Assembly (NCBI RefSeq): GCF_013284055.1
Contig: NZ_CP054143.1
Location: 2,790,001 to 2,854,000 of the forward strand
Direction of reading: 5' to 3'
Length of the DNA: 64,000 bases
Source: Deefgea piscis
GTDB taxonomy: Bacteria > Pseudomonadota > Gammaproteobacteria > Burkholderiales > Chitinibacteraceae
In this document: in pieces, positions 18,934-28,958 of the stretch
Layout: each line of letters opens with the position of its first letter
Numbering within the stretch: the first letter of the stretch is position 1
Made by a program: the position numbers and the translations under genes
Notes under the pieces: generated by a model
Database searches by the model: none
Seen by the model: the letters and a program-made list of their open reading frames with translations, nothing else
Told to the model about the DNA's origin: nothing

Positions 18934-21741
18934 ATGATGAAAGAACTCGAAACAAATTCTCAGCTTTTTGGCGGCAACGCACCTTTCGTAGAAGATCTTT
19001 ACGAACAGTATTTATTTGACCCAACTTCGGTAGACGCTGAATGGCGGGCCTATTTTGACAAACTGCAACTCAGTAGCGGCAATACCGCGCGTGATATTGC
19101 ACGTGCGCCGATTGAAGAGTCATTTCGGCAGTTAGCCAAGCAGCCAATCCGTGCCGCTGGCGTTGCCGATGAAGGCGCAATTGAACGCCAAGTCAACTTA
19201 CTGCGTTTAATTTCAGCTTACCGCATTATGGGTAGCCGCGGCGCGAGCTTAGATCCATTGGAAAGAATGGATAAAGTGGCGATGCCACAATTGGATCCTA
19301 AAACTTACAACCTATCTGATAGTGATATGGCGGTGAAGTTGGGTACCAATATCGCTGGCTTAGAGCGCGCAACGCCAACTGAAGTGCTGGGATTTTTAAA
19401 GCAAACTTATTGCGGCAATATTGGCTTGGAATACATGCACATTACCGATGCGGAAGAGCGCAGCTGGGTGCAAGAATTCTTTGAGTCAAGTCGTTCGCAA
19501 CCGAGCTTTAATGTCGAGCAAAAAAAACGCATTCTCAAGCAAGTGACTGCCGCGGAAACGCTTGAGCAGTATTTGCATAAAAAATATGTGGGTCAAAAAC
19601 GTTTCTCGCTGGAAGGCGGCGATTCAATGATTCCGGCAGTTGATTATTTAGCACAAGCAGCCGGTGCGGCTGGTGTGCAAGAAATGGTCATCGGCATGGC
19701 GCATCGTGGCCGCTTGAATATGCTAGTCAATATCTTGGGCAAGCAACCGCGTGATTTGTTCGGCGAATTTGAAGGCCGTTACGACACTTCGCTGGCATCG
19801 GGCGATGTGAAGTACCACATGGGCTTTAGCTCGGACATCCCAACGTCCGGTGGTCCATTGCATTTAACCTTGGCGTTTAATCCATCGCATTTAGAAATCG
19901 TTAACCCCGTGGTTGAGGGTTCGGTGCGTGCACGTCAACATCGCCGCCGCGATGTGATTGGTGACCAAGTATTACCGTTATTGATTCATGGTGACTCGGC
20001 CTTTATTGGTCTAGGTACCAATCAAGGTACGTTCAATCTGTCGCAAACGCGCGGTTATGGCACTGGTGGTACGGTACATTTGGTCATCAATAACCAAGTG
20101 GGCTTCACGACCTCGGACATTCGTGACAATCGTTCGACGATTTACAGCACTGATATCGCCAAGATGGTTGAAGCGCCGATTTTCCACGTCAATGGTGATG
20201 ATCCAGAAGCCGTTTGCTTGGTGACGGATGCGGCATTGAAATACCGTCAGAAATTCCATAAAGACGTGGTGATTGATCTGGTTTGCTACCGTAAACACGG
20301 TCACAACGAAGCCGATGATCCGTTTGTAACGCAACCGATGATGTATCGCCAAGTGGCTAAGCATCCGGGCGCACGCCGTAAATACGCCGATCGTTTGATC
20401 GCCGAAGGCGTAGTCACTGCAGCAGAAGCCGATGGCATGATTCAAGCGTATCGCGATGCATTGGATCGCGGTGAACACGTTGAAAAAACCACGCTGACTG
20501 ATTACAAACGCTCACACGCCATTGACTGGTCAAAATACCTCGGTACGCACTGGCGTCAGCCGGTCGTAACGGCCGTTCCACAAGCCGATTTGATTCGCTT
20601 GACCGAAAAATTCACCGCAGTGCCAGAAGGCTTTAAGCTGCGCGCTAACGTTGAAAAAATCATCAACGAACGTAAAGCAATGGCTGCAGGCGATACGCCA
20701 GTTGACTTTGGTATGGCCGAGCATTTGGCTTACGCCACCTTGTTGACTGAAGGTCATGGCGTGCGTTTGTCAGGTGAAGATTCGGGCCGTGGTACGTTCA
20801 ATCACCGCCATGCTGTTTTGCACGATCAAAATCGTGAGAAATGGGATCACGGCGTGCATGTGCCGCTACAAAATCTATCGGAAAACCAAGCACCATTCCG
20901 CGTAATTGATTCGATCTTGAACGAAGAAGCCGTTTTGGCATTTGAATATGGCTATGCCTGCTCAGAGCCGAACGAATTAGTGATTTGGGAAGCGCAGTTT
21001 GGTGACTTTGCCAACGGCGCGCAGGTGGTCATCGACCAATTTATTACTTCGGGTGAAACCAAGTGGGGCCGTTTGTGTGGCCTGACTATGGTCTTGCCGC
21101 ACGGTTACGATGGTCAAGGTCCAGAGCATTCTTCAGCGCGGGTTGAGCGTTATTTACAATTGTGTGCTGAGCACAACATCCAAGTGGTGATGTTGTCTGA
21201 AGCGGCGCAAATGTATCACGTGCTGCGCCGTCAAATGTTGCGTCCATATCGCAAGCCATTGATTGTCATCATGAGTAAAAAACTCTTGAAGGCAAAAAAT
21301 GCCGCCAGCCCAATTGAGCATTTTACCAATGGTGAATTCCGCTCGGTGATCGGTGAAGCGCAAGAGCTCGATGGTAAAAAAGTCAAACGCGTGGTGTGCT
21401 GCTCAGGTCAAGTGTATTTCGATCTGCTGGCCGGTCGCAGTGAGCGTGAGATTAAAGACATCGCCATCGTGCGAATTGAGCAACTGTACCCATTCCCAGC
21501 TGATGAGCTCAAAGCAGAATTGAGCAAGTATCCAAACGCTAAAGAAATTATGTGGGCGCAAGAAGAGCCACGCAATCAAGGCGCATGGCATCAACTACGT
21601 CATCGCTTAGAAGACGTGCTGGAACCAAAACAAGTGTTGCAATACGCGGGTCGTCCATCGTCGGCATCGCCTGCAGTGGGTTATATGAGTAAGCACAATG
21701 CGCAGCTCAAAACCCTTGTTGATGATGCAATGAAACTGTAA
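18934..21741 (+). CDS. sucA: 2-oxoglutarate dehydrogenase E1 component
   Basis: Thiamine-diphosphate-dependent decarboxylase of the oxoglutarate dehydrogenase complex, 935 residues. It opens with the family leader ending in FGGNAPFVEDLYEQYL that docks onto E2. It shows the GMAHRGRLNMLVNI segment, the ThDP/Mg region GDDPEAVCLVTDAALKYRQKF with RKHGHNEADDPF, and the C-terminal RVERYLQLCAEHNIQVV block. Two adjacent ATG codons (18934, 18937) are possible starts. Confidence 0.96.
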   Translation: MMKELETNSQLFGGNAPFVEDLYEQYLFDPTSVDAEWRAYFDKLQLSSGNTARDIARAPIEESFRQLAKQPIRAAGVADEGAIERQVNLLRLISAYRIMGSRGASLDPLERMDKVAMPQLDPKTYNLSDSDMAVKLGTNIAGLERATPTEVLGFLKQTYCGNIGLEYMHITDAEERSWVQEFFESSRSQPSFNVEQKKRILKQVTAAETLEQYLHKKYVGQKRFSLEGGDSMIPAVDYLAQAAGAAGVQEMVIGMAHRGRLNMLVNILGKQPRDLFGEFEGRYDTSLASGDVKYHMGFSSDIPTSGGPLHLTLAFNPSHLEIVNPVVEGSVRARQHRRRDVIGDQVLPLLIHGDSAFIGLGTNQGTFNLSQTRGYGTGGTVHLVINNQVGFTTSDIRDNRSTIYSTDIAKMVEAPIFHVNGDDPEAVCLVTDAALKYRQKFHKDVVIDLVCYRKHGHNEADDPFVTQPMMYRQVAKHPGARRKYADRLIAEGVVTAAEADGMIQAYRDALDRGEHVEKTTLTDYKRSHAIDWSKYLGTHWRQPVVTAVPQADLIRLTEKFTAVPEGFKLRANVEKIINERKAMAAGDTPVDFGMAEHLAYATLLTEGHGVRLSGEDSGRGTFNHRHAVLHDQNREKWDHGVHVPLQNLSENQAPFRVIDSILNEEAVLAFEYGYACSEPNELVIWEAQFGDFANGAQVVIDQFITSGETKWGRLCGLTMVLPHGYDGQGPEHSSARVERYLQLCAEHNIQVVMLSEAAQMYHVLRRQMLRPYRKPLIVIMSKKLLKAKNAASPIEHFTNGEFRSVIGEAQELDGKKVKRVVCCSGQVYFDLLAGRSEREIKDIAIVRIEQLYPFPADELKAELSKYPNAKEIMWAQEEPRNQGAWHQLRHRLEDVLEPKQVLQYAGRPSSASPAVGYMSKHNAQLKTLVDDAMKL

Positions 21742-21802
21742 ATCCAACGCCACGCAGCGCGTGGCGTAATGGCTGAACTGGCCAAAACTCTGGAGATGAA
21801 AA

Positions 21803-22972
21803 ATGATTGTTGATGTCTTAGTGCCACAATTGCCTGAATCAGTATCGGAAGCGACTTTAGTTTCTTGGAAGAAAAAAGTCGGCGAAGCGGTTGCTCGCGA
21901 TGAAAATTTGATTGACCTTGAAACCGACAAAGTCGTGCTAGAAATTCCAGCACAACAAGCCGGTGTATTGGTTGAATTACTTGAAGTGGATGGCGCAACG
22001 GTAGGTAGCTTGCAACTGATCGCGCGTATCGACACCACTGCCGTTGCTCAAGCCGCGCCTGCTGCTGCCGCACCTGTGGCCGCAGTGGCAGACGCAACTG
22101 TAGTGGGCATGCCAGCCGCGAAAAAACTGGCCGCTGATGCCGGTGTGAATCTAGCGGATGTTGCCGGTACCGGCCGTGATGGCCGTGTATTAAAAGAAGA
22201 CGTGCAAAACCATCTTAGCAAGCCAACAGCTGCCGCGGCACCAGCGCCAGTGGTGGCCACTTCAACGGATGGCCGTGCTGAACAACGGGTACCAATGAGC
22301 CGCTTGCGCGCTCGCGTTGCTGAACGTTTGCTGCAATCGCAACAAACCAACGCCATCCTGACCACGTTCAACGAAGTGAACATGAAGCCAGTGATGGATT
22401 TACGCAACAAATACAAAGATAAATTCGAGAAAGAACACGGCGTTAAACTCGGCTTTATGGGCTTTTTTGTGAAAGCCGTTGTTGCCGCACTGAAAAAATA
22501 CCCAATCGTTAATGCCTCGGTGGATGGTAATGACATTGTGTATCACGGTTACTTTGATATTGGTGTTGCCGTTGGTAGCCCACGTGGTTTGGTAGTGCCG
22601 ATCATTCGTAATGCCGATCAATTGTCTTTGGCTGACATCGAAAAAACCATCGCTGACTTTGGTAAGCGCGCGCAAGAAGGCAAGCTTGGTGTTGAAGAGC
22701 TCACTGGCGGCACGTACACCATTTCAAATGGCGGTACTTTTGGTTCGATGATGTCAACGCCGATCATTAACCCACCACAATCAGCGATCTTGGGCATGCA
22801 CGCCACCAAAGAGCGCGCCATGGTGGTCAATGGTCAAATCGTTGCTTTGCCAATGATGTATCTGGCGCAATCTTACGATCACCGCATTATTGATGGTCGT
22901 GAAGCGGTATTGGCTTTGGTGGCGATTAAAGACGCGATTGAAGATCCAGCACGCTTATTGCTCGATTTGTAA
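21803..22972 (+). CDS. sucB: 2-oxoglutarate dehydrogenase E2, dihydrolipoyl succinyltransferase
   Basis: Core of the complex, 389 residues. One lipoyl domain occupies residues 1-75 with the lipoylated K43 in [11 protein letters not shown]. An Ala/Pro-rich linker follows, then a peripheral subunit-binding domain (about 98-135, [17 protein letters not shown] and [13 protein letters not shown]), a second linker and the catalytic domain. The acyltransferase motif is HRIIDG with H360 and D364. The ATG at 21803 follows GGAG at good spacing. It is transcribed with sucA and lpdA. Confidence 0.96.
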   Translation: MIVDVLVPQLPESVSEATLVSWKKKVGEAVARDENLIDLETDKVVLEIPAQQAGVLVELLEVDGATVGSLQLIARIDTTAVAQAAPAAAAPVAAVADATVVGMPAAKKLAADAGVNLADVAGTGRDGRVLKEDVQNHLSKPTAAAAPAPVVATSTDGRAEQRVPMSRLRARVAERLLQSQQTNAILTTFNEVNMKPVMDLRNKYKDKFEKEHGVKLGFMGFFVKAVVAALKKYPIVNASVDGNDIVYHGYFDIGVAVGSPRGLVVPIIRNADQLSLADIEKTIADFGKRAQEGKLGVEELTGGTYTISNGGTFGSMMSTPIINPPQSAILGMHATKERAMVVNGQIVALPMMYLAQSYDHRIIDGREAVLALVAIKDAIEDPARLLLDL

Positions 22973-22981
22973 TTATCTAAG

Positions 22982-23006
22982 GGTATGCCGCTACTTGCGG
23001 CATACC
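22982..23006 (+). other. Perfect stem-loop between sucB and lpdA
   Basis: GGTATGCCGC pairs exactly with GCGGCATACC around a five-base loop. Only a weak T stretch follows (TAAATGTTT), so it may attenuate or stabilise the transcript. Confidence 0.7.
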
Positions 23007-23054
23007 TAAATGTTTGCATTAATATACCCATGCGGGTTATGGATGGAATTCAAA

Positions 23055-24488
23055 ATGTCGAAATCTTTTGACGTTGTGGTGATTGGTGCAGGTCCTGGCG
23101 GATATATTGCCGCGATTCGTGCCGCGCAGCTGGGCTTTAATACCGCTTGCGTGGATGAATTTAAAAACAAAGAAGGCAAAGCGTCATTGGGCGGTACGTG
23201 CTTAAACGTCGGCTGCATCCCATCGAAAGCATTGCTTGAGTCTTCAGAAAATGTTGAGCGCATCGAGCACAAATTTGCTGCGCACGGCATTACGGTTGAA
23301 GGCATGAAATTTGATGTTGGCACCATGCTGGCACGTAAAAATGGCATCGTGAGCAAGCTCACGCAAGGTATCGGCTATTTGTTCAAAAAGAATAAAGTCG
23401 ATAGCTTGCATGGTCATGGCAAGATTTTGGGCCGCGTTGGCGATAAATGGCAGCTAGAAGTTAGCGATGCCGGTCAAACTGAAGTGGTTGAAACCACGCA
23501 CATCATCATTGCGACCGGTTCAACCCCACGTCAATTGCCACAAGCGCCGGTTGATAACGTGTTGATCTTGGATAACGACGGCGCTTTGTCGATTCCTGCT
23601 GTGCCAAAACGCTTGGGTGTGATTGGCGCCGGTGTTATCGGTTTAGAAATGGGCTCGGTGTGGAAGCGCTTGGGTTCTGACGTAACGATTTTAGAAGGCG
23701 CGCCAGGTTTTTTGTTGGCTGCTGACGAAGCGATTGCTAAAGAAGCGCATAAGATTTTCACCAAAGATTTGGGCTTGAAAATCAATACCAGCGTCAAAAT
23801 CGGCGAAATCAACAAAGGTGCTGACTCGGTTACCGTCAATTATGTTGATGCCGATGGCGCAGCGCATAGCGAAGAATTCGATAAATTAATCGTTTCAATT
23901 GGTCGTCTGCCCAACACTTGGAATCTCGCTAGTGATGCGGTTGGTTTGCCGCTCGACGAGCGCGGTTATGTGATTGTGGATGGTGATTGCCGCACGAGCC
24001 TGCCAAACATTTGGGCGGTAGGTGATGTGGTTCGTGGGCCAATGTTGGCGCACAAAGCATCAGAAGAAGGCGTTGCTGTGGCTGAGCGTATCGCTGGCCA
24101 GCACCCACATATTGATTTTAACAATGTGCCTTGGGTGATTTACACCAGTCCAGAAATGGCTTGGGTGGGTAAAACCGAGCAAACATTAAAAGCCGAAGGT
24201 ATTGAGTACAAGAAAGGCCAGTTCCCATTTGGCCCGAATGGTCGTGCACTCGGTTTGGGTGAAACCGCTGGTTTTGTCAAAATGCTCGCTTGCGCCAAAA
24301 CAGATCGTATTTTGGGCGTGCATATCATTGGCCCATTCGCTTCTGAGTTGATTACTGAAGCCGTGGTGGCGATGGAATTTAACGCATCAAGTGAAGATAT
24401 CGCTCGTATTGTTCATGCACATCCGTCTTTGTCAGAAGCTTTGCATGAAGCGGCGCTGGGTGTAGATAAACGCGGTTTGCATTCGTAA
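23055..24488 (+). CDS. lpdA: Dihydrolipoyl dehydrogenase (E3)
   Basis: FAD enzyme that reoxidises the lipoyl groups of E2 and reduces NAD. The 477-residue protein has the FAD motif GAGPGG (11-16), the redox-active pair C49/C54 in [13 protein letters not shown], a second NAD motif [13 protein letters not shown], and the C-terminal His-Glu dyad in [13 protein letters not shown]. There is no lipoyl domain of its own. ATG 23055 is chosen because GGAA precedes it and the sequence [13 protein letters not shown] starts the fold; the reading from 23010 adds a non-conserved leader. Confidence 0.96.
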   Translation: MSKSFDVVVIGAGPGGYIAAIRAAQLGFNTACVDEFKNKEGKASLGGTCLNVGCIPSKALLESSENVERIEHKFAAHGITVEGMKFDVGTMLARKNGIVSKLTQGIGYLFKKNKVDSLHGHGKILGRVGDKWQLEVSDAGQTEVVETTHIIIATGSTPRQLPQAPVDNVLILDNDGALSIPAVPKRLGVIGAGVIGLEMGSVWKRLGSDVTILEGAPGFLLAADEAIAKEAHKIFTKDLGLKINTSVKIGEINKGADSVTVNYVDADGAAHSEEFDKLIVSIGRLPNTWNLASDAVGLPLDERGYVIVDGDCRTSLPNIWAVGDVVRGPMLAHKASEEGVAVAERIAGQHPHIDFNNVPWVIYTSPEMAWVGKTEQTLKAEGIEYKKGQFPFGPNGRALGLGETAGFVKMLACAKTDRILGVHIIGPFASELITEAVVAMEFNASSEDIARIVHAHPSLSEALHEAALGVDKRGLHS

Positions 24489-24494
24489 TTTGTT

Positions 24495-24546
24495 GACGGG
24501 TGATAACACCCGTCTGTGGTACCTCTGGAGGGTTGTGTTGACCCTC
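24495..24546 (+). other. Two consecutive hairpins between lpdA and sucC
   Basis: GACGGGTG/CACCCGTC (24495-24514, four-base loop) is followed by GAGGGT/ACCCTC (24528-24546). Neither has a clear T tract. They may stabilise or separate the suc/lpd and sucCD messages. Confidence 0.5.
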
Positions 24547-24580
24547 ACAATAACACTCTCCTTGAAAAGGATTAATAGAG

Positions 24581-25750
24581 ATGAATCTGCACGAATACCA
24601 AGCCAAGGAATTATTGGCTAAGTACGGCTTGCCAGTACAACGCGGCATTTTGGCGACAACCGGCGAAGAAGCTGCTGCGGCGTACGATGCGCTCGGCGGC
24701 AAATTTGCGGTAGTTAAAGCACAAGTTCACGCTGGTGGCCGTGGTAAAGCGGGTGGCGTGAAAGTGGTTAAAAGCCGCGAAGAAGCGGCAGCTGAAGCGA
24801 CCCGTTTGATCGGTACGAATTTGATCACGTATCAAACTGACGCTGAAGGCCAACCCGTGCATAGCGTGCTGGTGTGTGAAGACATGTACCCAGTAACGCG
24901 CGAACTTTATCTTGGCGCTGTGGTAGATCGTGGCTCACAACGCATTGTATTTATGGTTTCAACCGAAGGTGGTGTTGAGATCGAGAAAGTGGCAGAAGAA
25001 ACGCCAGAAAAAATCATTAAAGTAACCGTTGATCCATTGGTTGGCATGCAGCCATATCAAGCGCGTGAATGTGCATTTGCTTTGGGCCTTGAAGGCAAGC
25101 AAGTGACTCACTTCACCAAAATGATGTTGGGCGCGGCTGAAGCGTTTATCGCTAATGATTTTGCTTTGTTCGAAATCAACCCATTGGCACTGCGTGAAAA
25201 CGGCGAATTGTGCTGCGTTGACGCCAAAATCGGCCTCGATTCAAATGCATTGTATCGTCACCCAGAATTGCTAGCTCAACGTGACAAGTCACAAGAAAAC
25301 GAGCGCGAAGTGAAAGCGTCTGAGTTCGAGCTGAACTACGTGGCACTTGAAGGCAATATCGGTTGTATGGTCAACGGCGCTGGTTTGGCGATGGCCACCA
25401 TGGACATCATCAAACTCAAAGGTGGCCAGCCAGCTAACTTCTTGGACGTTGGTGGCGGCGCAACCAAAGAGCGCGTGATCGAAGCTTTCAAATTGATCTT
25501 GGCTGATTCGTCAGTAAAAGGCGTTTTGATCAATATCTTCGGTGGTATCGTGCGTTGCGACATGATCGCTGAAGCGATTATCGCTGCGGTAAAAGAAGTG
25601 AACGTGACTGTGCCTGTTGTGGTTCGTCTGGAAGGTAATAACGCTGAATTGGGCGCGAAAATCTTGGATGAATCTGGCTTGAAACTCGTTTCTGCCCAAG
25701 GCTTGAACGACGCAGCTGAGAAAATCGTTGCTGCTGTTGCAGCCTTGTAA
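24581..25750 (+). CDS. sucC: Succinyl-CoA synthetase beta subunit
   Basis: ADP-forming beta subunit of the TCA-cycle step that makes ATP, 389 residues. The N-terminal ATP-grasp domain shows [19 protein letters not shown] and [18 protein letters not shown], followed by the EINPLAL and [17 protein letters not shown] segments. The C-terminal CoA-ligase domain has the FLDVGGGA loop and [10 protein letters not shown] power-helix region. It forms the enzyme with sucD, 129 bases downstream. Confidence 0.97.
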   Translation: MNLHEYQAKELLAKYGLPVQRGILATTGEEAAAAYDALGGKFAVVKAQVHAGGRGKAGGVKVVKSREEAAAEATRLIGTNLITYQTDAEGQPVHSVLVCEDMYPVTRELYLGAVVDRGSQRIVFMVSTEGGVEIEKVAEETPEKIIKVTVDPLVGMQPYQARECAFALGLEGKQVTHFTKMMLGAAEAFIANDFALFEINPLALRENGELCCVDAKIGLDSNALYRHPELLAQRDKSQENEREVKASEFELNYVALEGNIGCMVNGAGLAMATMDIIKLKGGQPANFLDVGGGATKERVIEAFKLILADSSVKGVLINIFGGIVRCDMIAEAIIAAVKEVNVTVPVVVRLEGNNAELGAKILDESGLKLVSAQGLNDAAEKIVAAVAAL

Positions 25751-25775
25751 TCACCGCACGAATATGTGACGTAAC

Positions 25776-25855
25776 AAAAGTTGTCTAGCTAGACACCGAA
25801 TCGCGGACAGTACATTAAGTACGGCAAGATGAGGTAACGCCGCTAGAGAACTTTT
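25776..25855. repeat. Structured intergenic inverted repeat between sucC and sucD
   Basis: AAAAGTTGTCTAGC (25776-25789) matches the reverse complement of 25842-25855 at 13 of 14 positions. The left arm overlaps a perfect 12-bp palindrome (GTCTAGCTAGAC), and the centre holds GTACATTAAGTACGGCAAG. The centre resembles dispersed intergenic repeats with a GTACGGCAAG core that I recall from other proteobacteria, so it is probably a small mobile repeat. Confidence 0.6.
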
Positions 25856-25879
25856 GACTTACTACAAAGGAAAAAGACC

Positions 25880-26764
25880 ATGAGCGTTTTGGTTAATAAA
25901 GATACAAAAGTGCTGGTGCAAGGTTTCACCGGTAAAAACGGTACTTTCCACGCAGAACAAGCGTTGAAAGTAGGTACAAAAGTGGTTGGTGGTGTTACAC
26001 CAGGTAAAGGCGGCTCTGAGCACCTTGGCTTGCCAGTATTCAACACCATGCGCGACGCTGTGGCGCAAACTCAAGCTGATACTTCAGTTATCTACGTACC
26101 TGCAGCTTTTGCTAAAGATTCGATTCTTGAAGCAGTGAATGCAGGCGTTAAATTGATCGTATGTATCACTGAAGGCGTGCCAACGATTGACATGCTGTAC
26201 GTGAAAAAAGCGGTTGATGAAGCGGGTATCCGTCTGATCGGCCCTAACTGCCCAGGTATTATCACTCCGGGCGAGTGCAAGATCGGTATTATGCCGTGGC
26301 ACATCCACAATCCAGGTCGTATCGGTATCGTTTCTCGTTCTGGTACTTTGACTTACGAAGCGGTTGCACAAACAACGGCGCTGGGTTTGGGTCAATCAAC
26401 TTGTATCGGTATCGGTGGCGACCCAATCCCAGGTTTGAGCCATATCGACGCATTGAAATTGTTCCAAGATGATCCTGATACTGACGCGATCGTGATGATC
26501 GGTGAGATCGGTGGTTCTGCTGAAGAAGAAGCGGCTGAATTTGCTAAGTCTTACGTAACTAAGCCAGTGGTTGGTTACATCGCTGGTGTAACTGCGCCTA
26601 AAGGCAAACGTATGGGCCACGCTGGCGCGATCATCTCTGGCGGCAAAGGTACTGCTGAAGAGAAATTCAAAGCGTTTGAACAAGCTGGCATCGCGTACAC
26701 CCGCAGCCCAGCTGAAATCGGTAAAACGATGTTTGAATTGCTAAAATCAAAAGGCATGATTTAA
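25880..26764 (+). CDS. sucD: Succinyl-CoA synthetase alpha subunit
   Basis: Alpha subunit carrying the phosphohistidine intermediate, 294 residues. The N-terminal CoA-binding Rossmann domain has [19 protein letters not shown], with [11 protein letters not shown]. The catalytic histidine is H247 in [14 protein letters not shown], and [15 protein letters not shown] is the partner segment. An AAAGGAAAAAG ribosome site precedes the ATG. It is the last gene of the TCA supercluster and is followed by a strong terminator. Confidence 0.97.
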   Translation: MSVLVNKDTKVLVQGFTGKNGTFHAEQALKVGTKVVGGVTPGKGGSEHLGLPVFNTMRDAVAQTQADTSVIYVPAAFAKDSILEAVNAGVKLIVCITEGVPTIDMLYVKKAVDEAGIRLIGPNCPGIITPGECKIGIMPWHIHNPGRIGIVSRSGTLTYEAVAQTTALGLGQSTCIGIGGDPIPGLSHIDALKLFQDDPDTDAIVMIGEIGGSAEEEAAEFAKSYVTKPVVGYIAGVTAPKGKRMGHAGAIISGGKGTAEEKFKAFEQAGIAYTRSPAEIGKTMFELLKSKGMI

Positions 26765-26788
26765 GTTTTAATTTGCCGTATTGATTTC

Positions 26789-26818
26789 AAAAGCCATCTT
26801 GTAAAAGATGGCTTTTTT
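26789..26818 (+). terminator. Rho-independent terminator after sucD
   Basis: A 12-bp perfect stem, AAAAGCCATCTT with AAGATGGCTTTT around loop GTAA, running into six T residues. It closes the sdh-gltA-suc cluster. Confidence 0.93.
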
Positions 26819-26986
26819 GCATTTTAAGCACTTATTATCGGCAATAAAGCCATTTCGTGTGTTTAAGATTGGTGCTTAAATTACCGAAGATGACTCGATG
26901 CTGACTGTTTATATTACCTGTGCAAGCAAGGGTCAGCCTGCTATTCTTGTAACTCTATTTTGGTTTTTAACTTAAAGGGGCGATTT

Positions 26987-27289
26987 ATGTCTGAAGCAAG
27001 TGAATCTGTACTAATTGATGAAACTAAAGATGTACTGCAAGAAACTGCTGATTTGATGAATGAAGCGGCCAATGCCAGTCCTGAAGAATCAAAAAAGATC
27101 TATGCAAAAATCGCCGCTAATTTGTGCGATGCAAAACAACGATTGGTTGAAATTGAATCGGTAGCGGTGAATAAGGCCAAAGTGGCTGCTCAGCAAACGG
27201 ATCAATATGTGCATGCGCATCCGTGGCAAGCGGTTGGTGTTGGTGCCGCAGTGGGCTTGTTGATTGGCTTTTTGGCAGCTCGGCGCTAA
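26987..27289 (+). CDS. YqjD/ElaB family (DUF883) membrane-anchored protein
   Basis: A 100-residue protein with a charged, helical N-terminal part and one C-terminal membrane segment (AVGVGAAVGLLIGFLAARR), preceded by the DQYVHAHPWQAVGVGA signature of the YqjD/ElaB/DUF883 family. In E. coli such proteins tether stationary-phase ribosomes to the inner membrane; that role here is only inferred. ATG 26987 follows AAAGGGG. It begins a three-gene unit with YqjE- and YqjK-like genes, as in enterobacteria. Confidence 0.85.
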   Translation: MSEASESVLIDETKDVLQETADLMNEAANASPEESKKIYAKIAANLCDAKQRLVEIESVAVNKAKVAAQQTDQYVHAHPWQAVGVGAAVGLLIGFLAARR

Positions 27290-27673
27290 ATGAGTCGGCG
27301 CGCAACTTGGCGTGATACGGTGGGCGGCTTAGTAGCTGCCCGTTTTTCATTGTTTGGCCTTGAGCTGCGTGATGAGTTTGATCGACTGGCGCAAATGATT
27401 GGTTTTGCCATTGCAGCCGCATTTTTGTTGATTATGGCGCTGACTTTTGCCGGTTTAGGCTTGCTATTTGGCTTTTGGGAATATCGAGTTATTATTTGTG
27501 CCGTTTTTGGTGCGGTGTTTTTATTGTGTGGATTGTTTGCATACAAGCAATTGCGCCAATTAATGCACGATTTAATTACCCCTTTTCCATTAACCAGTGA
27601 AGAATTTGCACAAGACAAAAAACTCATTGATGCCGCTTTTCATGCCGCAACTTCGACGAAGGAGGGCGCGTGA
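27290..27673 (+). CDS. YqjE-like phage holin family membrane protein
   Basis: A 127-residue inner-membrane protein with two adjacent membrane segments (about 36-60 and 66-88) after an amphipathic N-terminus (LVAARFSLFGLELRDEFDRL). This matches the YqjE / holin-X (DUF1469) family. The ATG follows the stop of the DUF883 gene with no gap. The holin name reflects topology only; no phage genes are nearby. Function unknown, probably linked to the membrane role of its partners. Confidence 0.8.
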   Translation: MSRRATWRDTVGGLVAARFSLFGLELRDEFDRLAQMIGFAIAAAFLLIMALTFAGLGLLFGFWEYRVIICAVFGAVFLLCGLFAYKQLRQLMHDLITPFPLTSEEFAQDKKLIDAAFHAATSTKEGA

Positions 27674-27939
27674 TGGCCAATCAGCAACGTGAGCTCAAAA
27701 AGCAGCAACTGGTCTTTCGCTCGCAATTGTGTCGGCTGCAGCTCGAAACTCGGCTACTTGAATCTCGTCGCCCAATGGCGCTAGCCAATGCGCTTTTGGG
27801 GAATACGCAGTCATTAAGCATGCTCAGTAAATTGGCGCAAATCTTAGCGAAGGCCCATCCATCGATGTCGCGACTCACTCATGGCGTGAAGATATTTGGC
27901 GTACTGATGGCGGTGCTTAAGCTATTACGTAACAAATGA
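27673..27939 (+). CDS. YqjK-like small protein
   Basis: An 88-residue basic protein, helical in its N-terminal part (RELKKQQLVFRSQLCRLQLETRLLESR), with a weakly hydrophobic C-terminus (VKIFGVLMAVLKLLRNK). It overlaps the preceding stop by one base. Size, charge pattern and position after yqjD- and yqjE-like genes match YqjK, but the sequence family is loosely conserved. Function unknown. Confidence 0.6.
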   Translation: MANQQRELKKQQLVFRSQLCRLQLETRLLESRRPMALANALLGNTQSLSMLSKLAQILAKAHPSMSRLTHGVKIFGVLMAVLKLLRNK

Positions 27940-27988
27940 ACCAGACTTCATGGGCTTGCGTATAATCATGCGACCCATGGAGTGATAT

Positions 27989-28867
27989 ATGTTCAAGTAT
28001 CTAGAAGATTTTGTCGGCAATACGCCGCTCGTCAAACTCAAGCGTATCCCCGGTGATACGACTAACACGATTTTAGTGAAGCTCGAAGGCAATAATCCGG
28101 CTGGCTCTGTGAAAGATCGACCCGCTTTGTCGATGATCCGCCGTGCACAAATGCGCGGCGACATTCAAGTTGGCGATACTTTAATTGAAGCCACGAGTGG
28201 CAATACCGGTATTGCTTTAGCCATGGCCGCAGCAGTGATGGGCTATCGGATGGTGTTATTGCTGCCAAAAAATTCCAGCATTGAACGAATTCAAACCATG
28301 AAAGCCTACGGTGCTGAAGTGATTTTAACCGAGGGCATGGAAGCGGCTCGAGATCAGGCTTTACAAATGGCGCAAGCGGGGCAGGGATTGATTTTAGATC
28401 AGTTTGCCAATGCGGATAATCCACTGGCGCACTTTGAAAGTACCGGTCCAGAGATTTGGCGCGATACAGCTGGAACGATTACGCATTTTGTCTCTAGCAT
28501 GGGGACCACCGGTACCATTATGGGAACGCAGCGCTTTTTAAAAGCACAAAATTCAGCCGTGCAAATTATTGGCGTGCAGCCCTGCGATGGCGCACAAATT
28601 CCGGGCATTCGTAAATGGACGCCAGAATATGTGCCGACGATTTGTCATTTTGATTTGATCGATCGCTTAATGGAAGTCAATCAAACCGATGCCGAAGCCA
28701 TGACGCGGCGCCTTGCGCGTGAAGAGGGTATTTTTGCCGGCATTTCCTCAGGTGGCGCTTTATGCGCGGCACTGGCTTTGTCGCAAGAAGTCGAAAACGC
28801 GGTGATTGTGAGTATTGTTTGTGATCGAGGCGATCGCTACCTGTCTACCGGAGTGTTTCCGGCGTAA
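27989..28867 (+). CDS. cysM: Cysteine synthase B
   Basis: PLP-dependent O-acetylserine sulfhydrylase, 292 residues. The PLP lysine is K42 in NNPAGSVKDRPA, the substrate loop is TSGNTGIALA, and the phosphate-binding loop is GTTGTIMG. The short length and the EYVPTICHFDLIDRLMEV region fit CysM rather than CysK; CysM can also use thiosulfate. The start codon ATG 27989 is 49 bases after the yqjK-like gene. Confidence 0.93.
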   Translation: MFKYLEDFVGNTPLVKLKRIPGDTTNTILVKLEGNNPAGSVKDRPALSMIRRAQMRGDIQVGDTLIEATSGNTGIALAMAAAVMGYRMVLLLPKNSSIERIQTMKAYGAEVILTEGMEAARDQALQMAQAGQGLILDQFANADNPLAHFESTGPEIWRDTAGTITHFVSSMGTTGTIMGTQRFLKAQNSAVQIIGVQPCDGAQIPGIRKWTPEYVPTICHFDLIDRLMEVNQTDAEAMTRRLAREEGIFAGISSGGALCAALALSQEVENAVIVSIVCDRGDRYLSTGVFPA

Positions 28868-28870
28868 GTG

Positions 28871-28899
28871 ATGCCAAGACATTATTCGATCTTTGGCAT
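28871..28899 (+). terminator. Weak stem-loop after cysM
   Basis: ATGCCAAGA can pair with the downstream TCTTTGGCAT with one bulged base. There is no T run, so it is a weak or Rho-assisted terminator candidate. Confidence 0.35.
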
Positions 28900-28958
28900 A
28901 CAAAGTATTAAAGCGGCAACTATTTTGCTTACTGAATGTTTCAAATTAAGAGAACACA

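Noticed and set aside
27290-27673. Prophage holin
   Set aside because: The holin-type name comes only from topology. The gene sits in a yqjD-yqjE-yqjK-like trio with no phage genes nearby.
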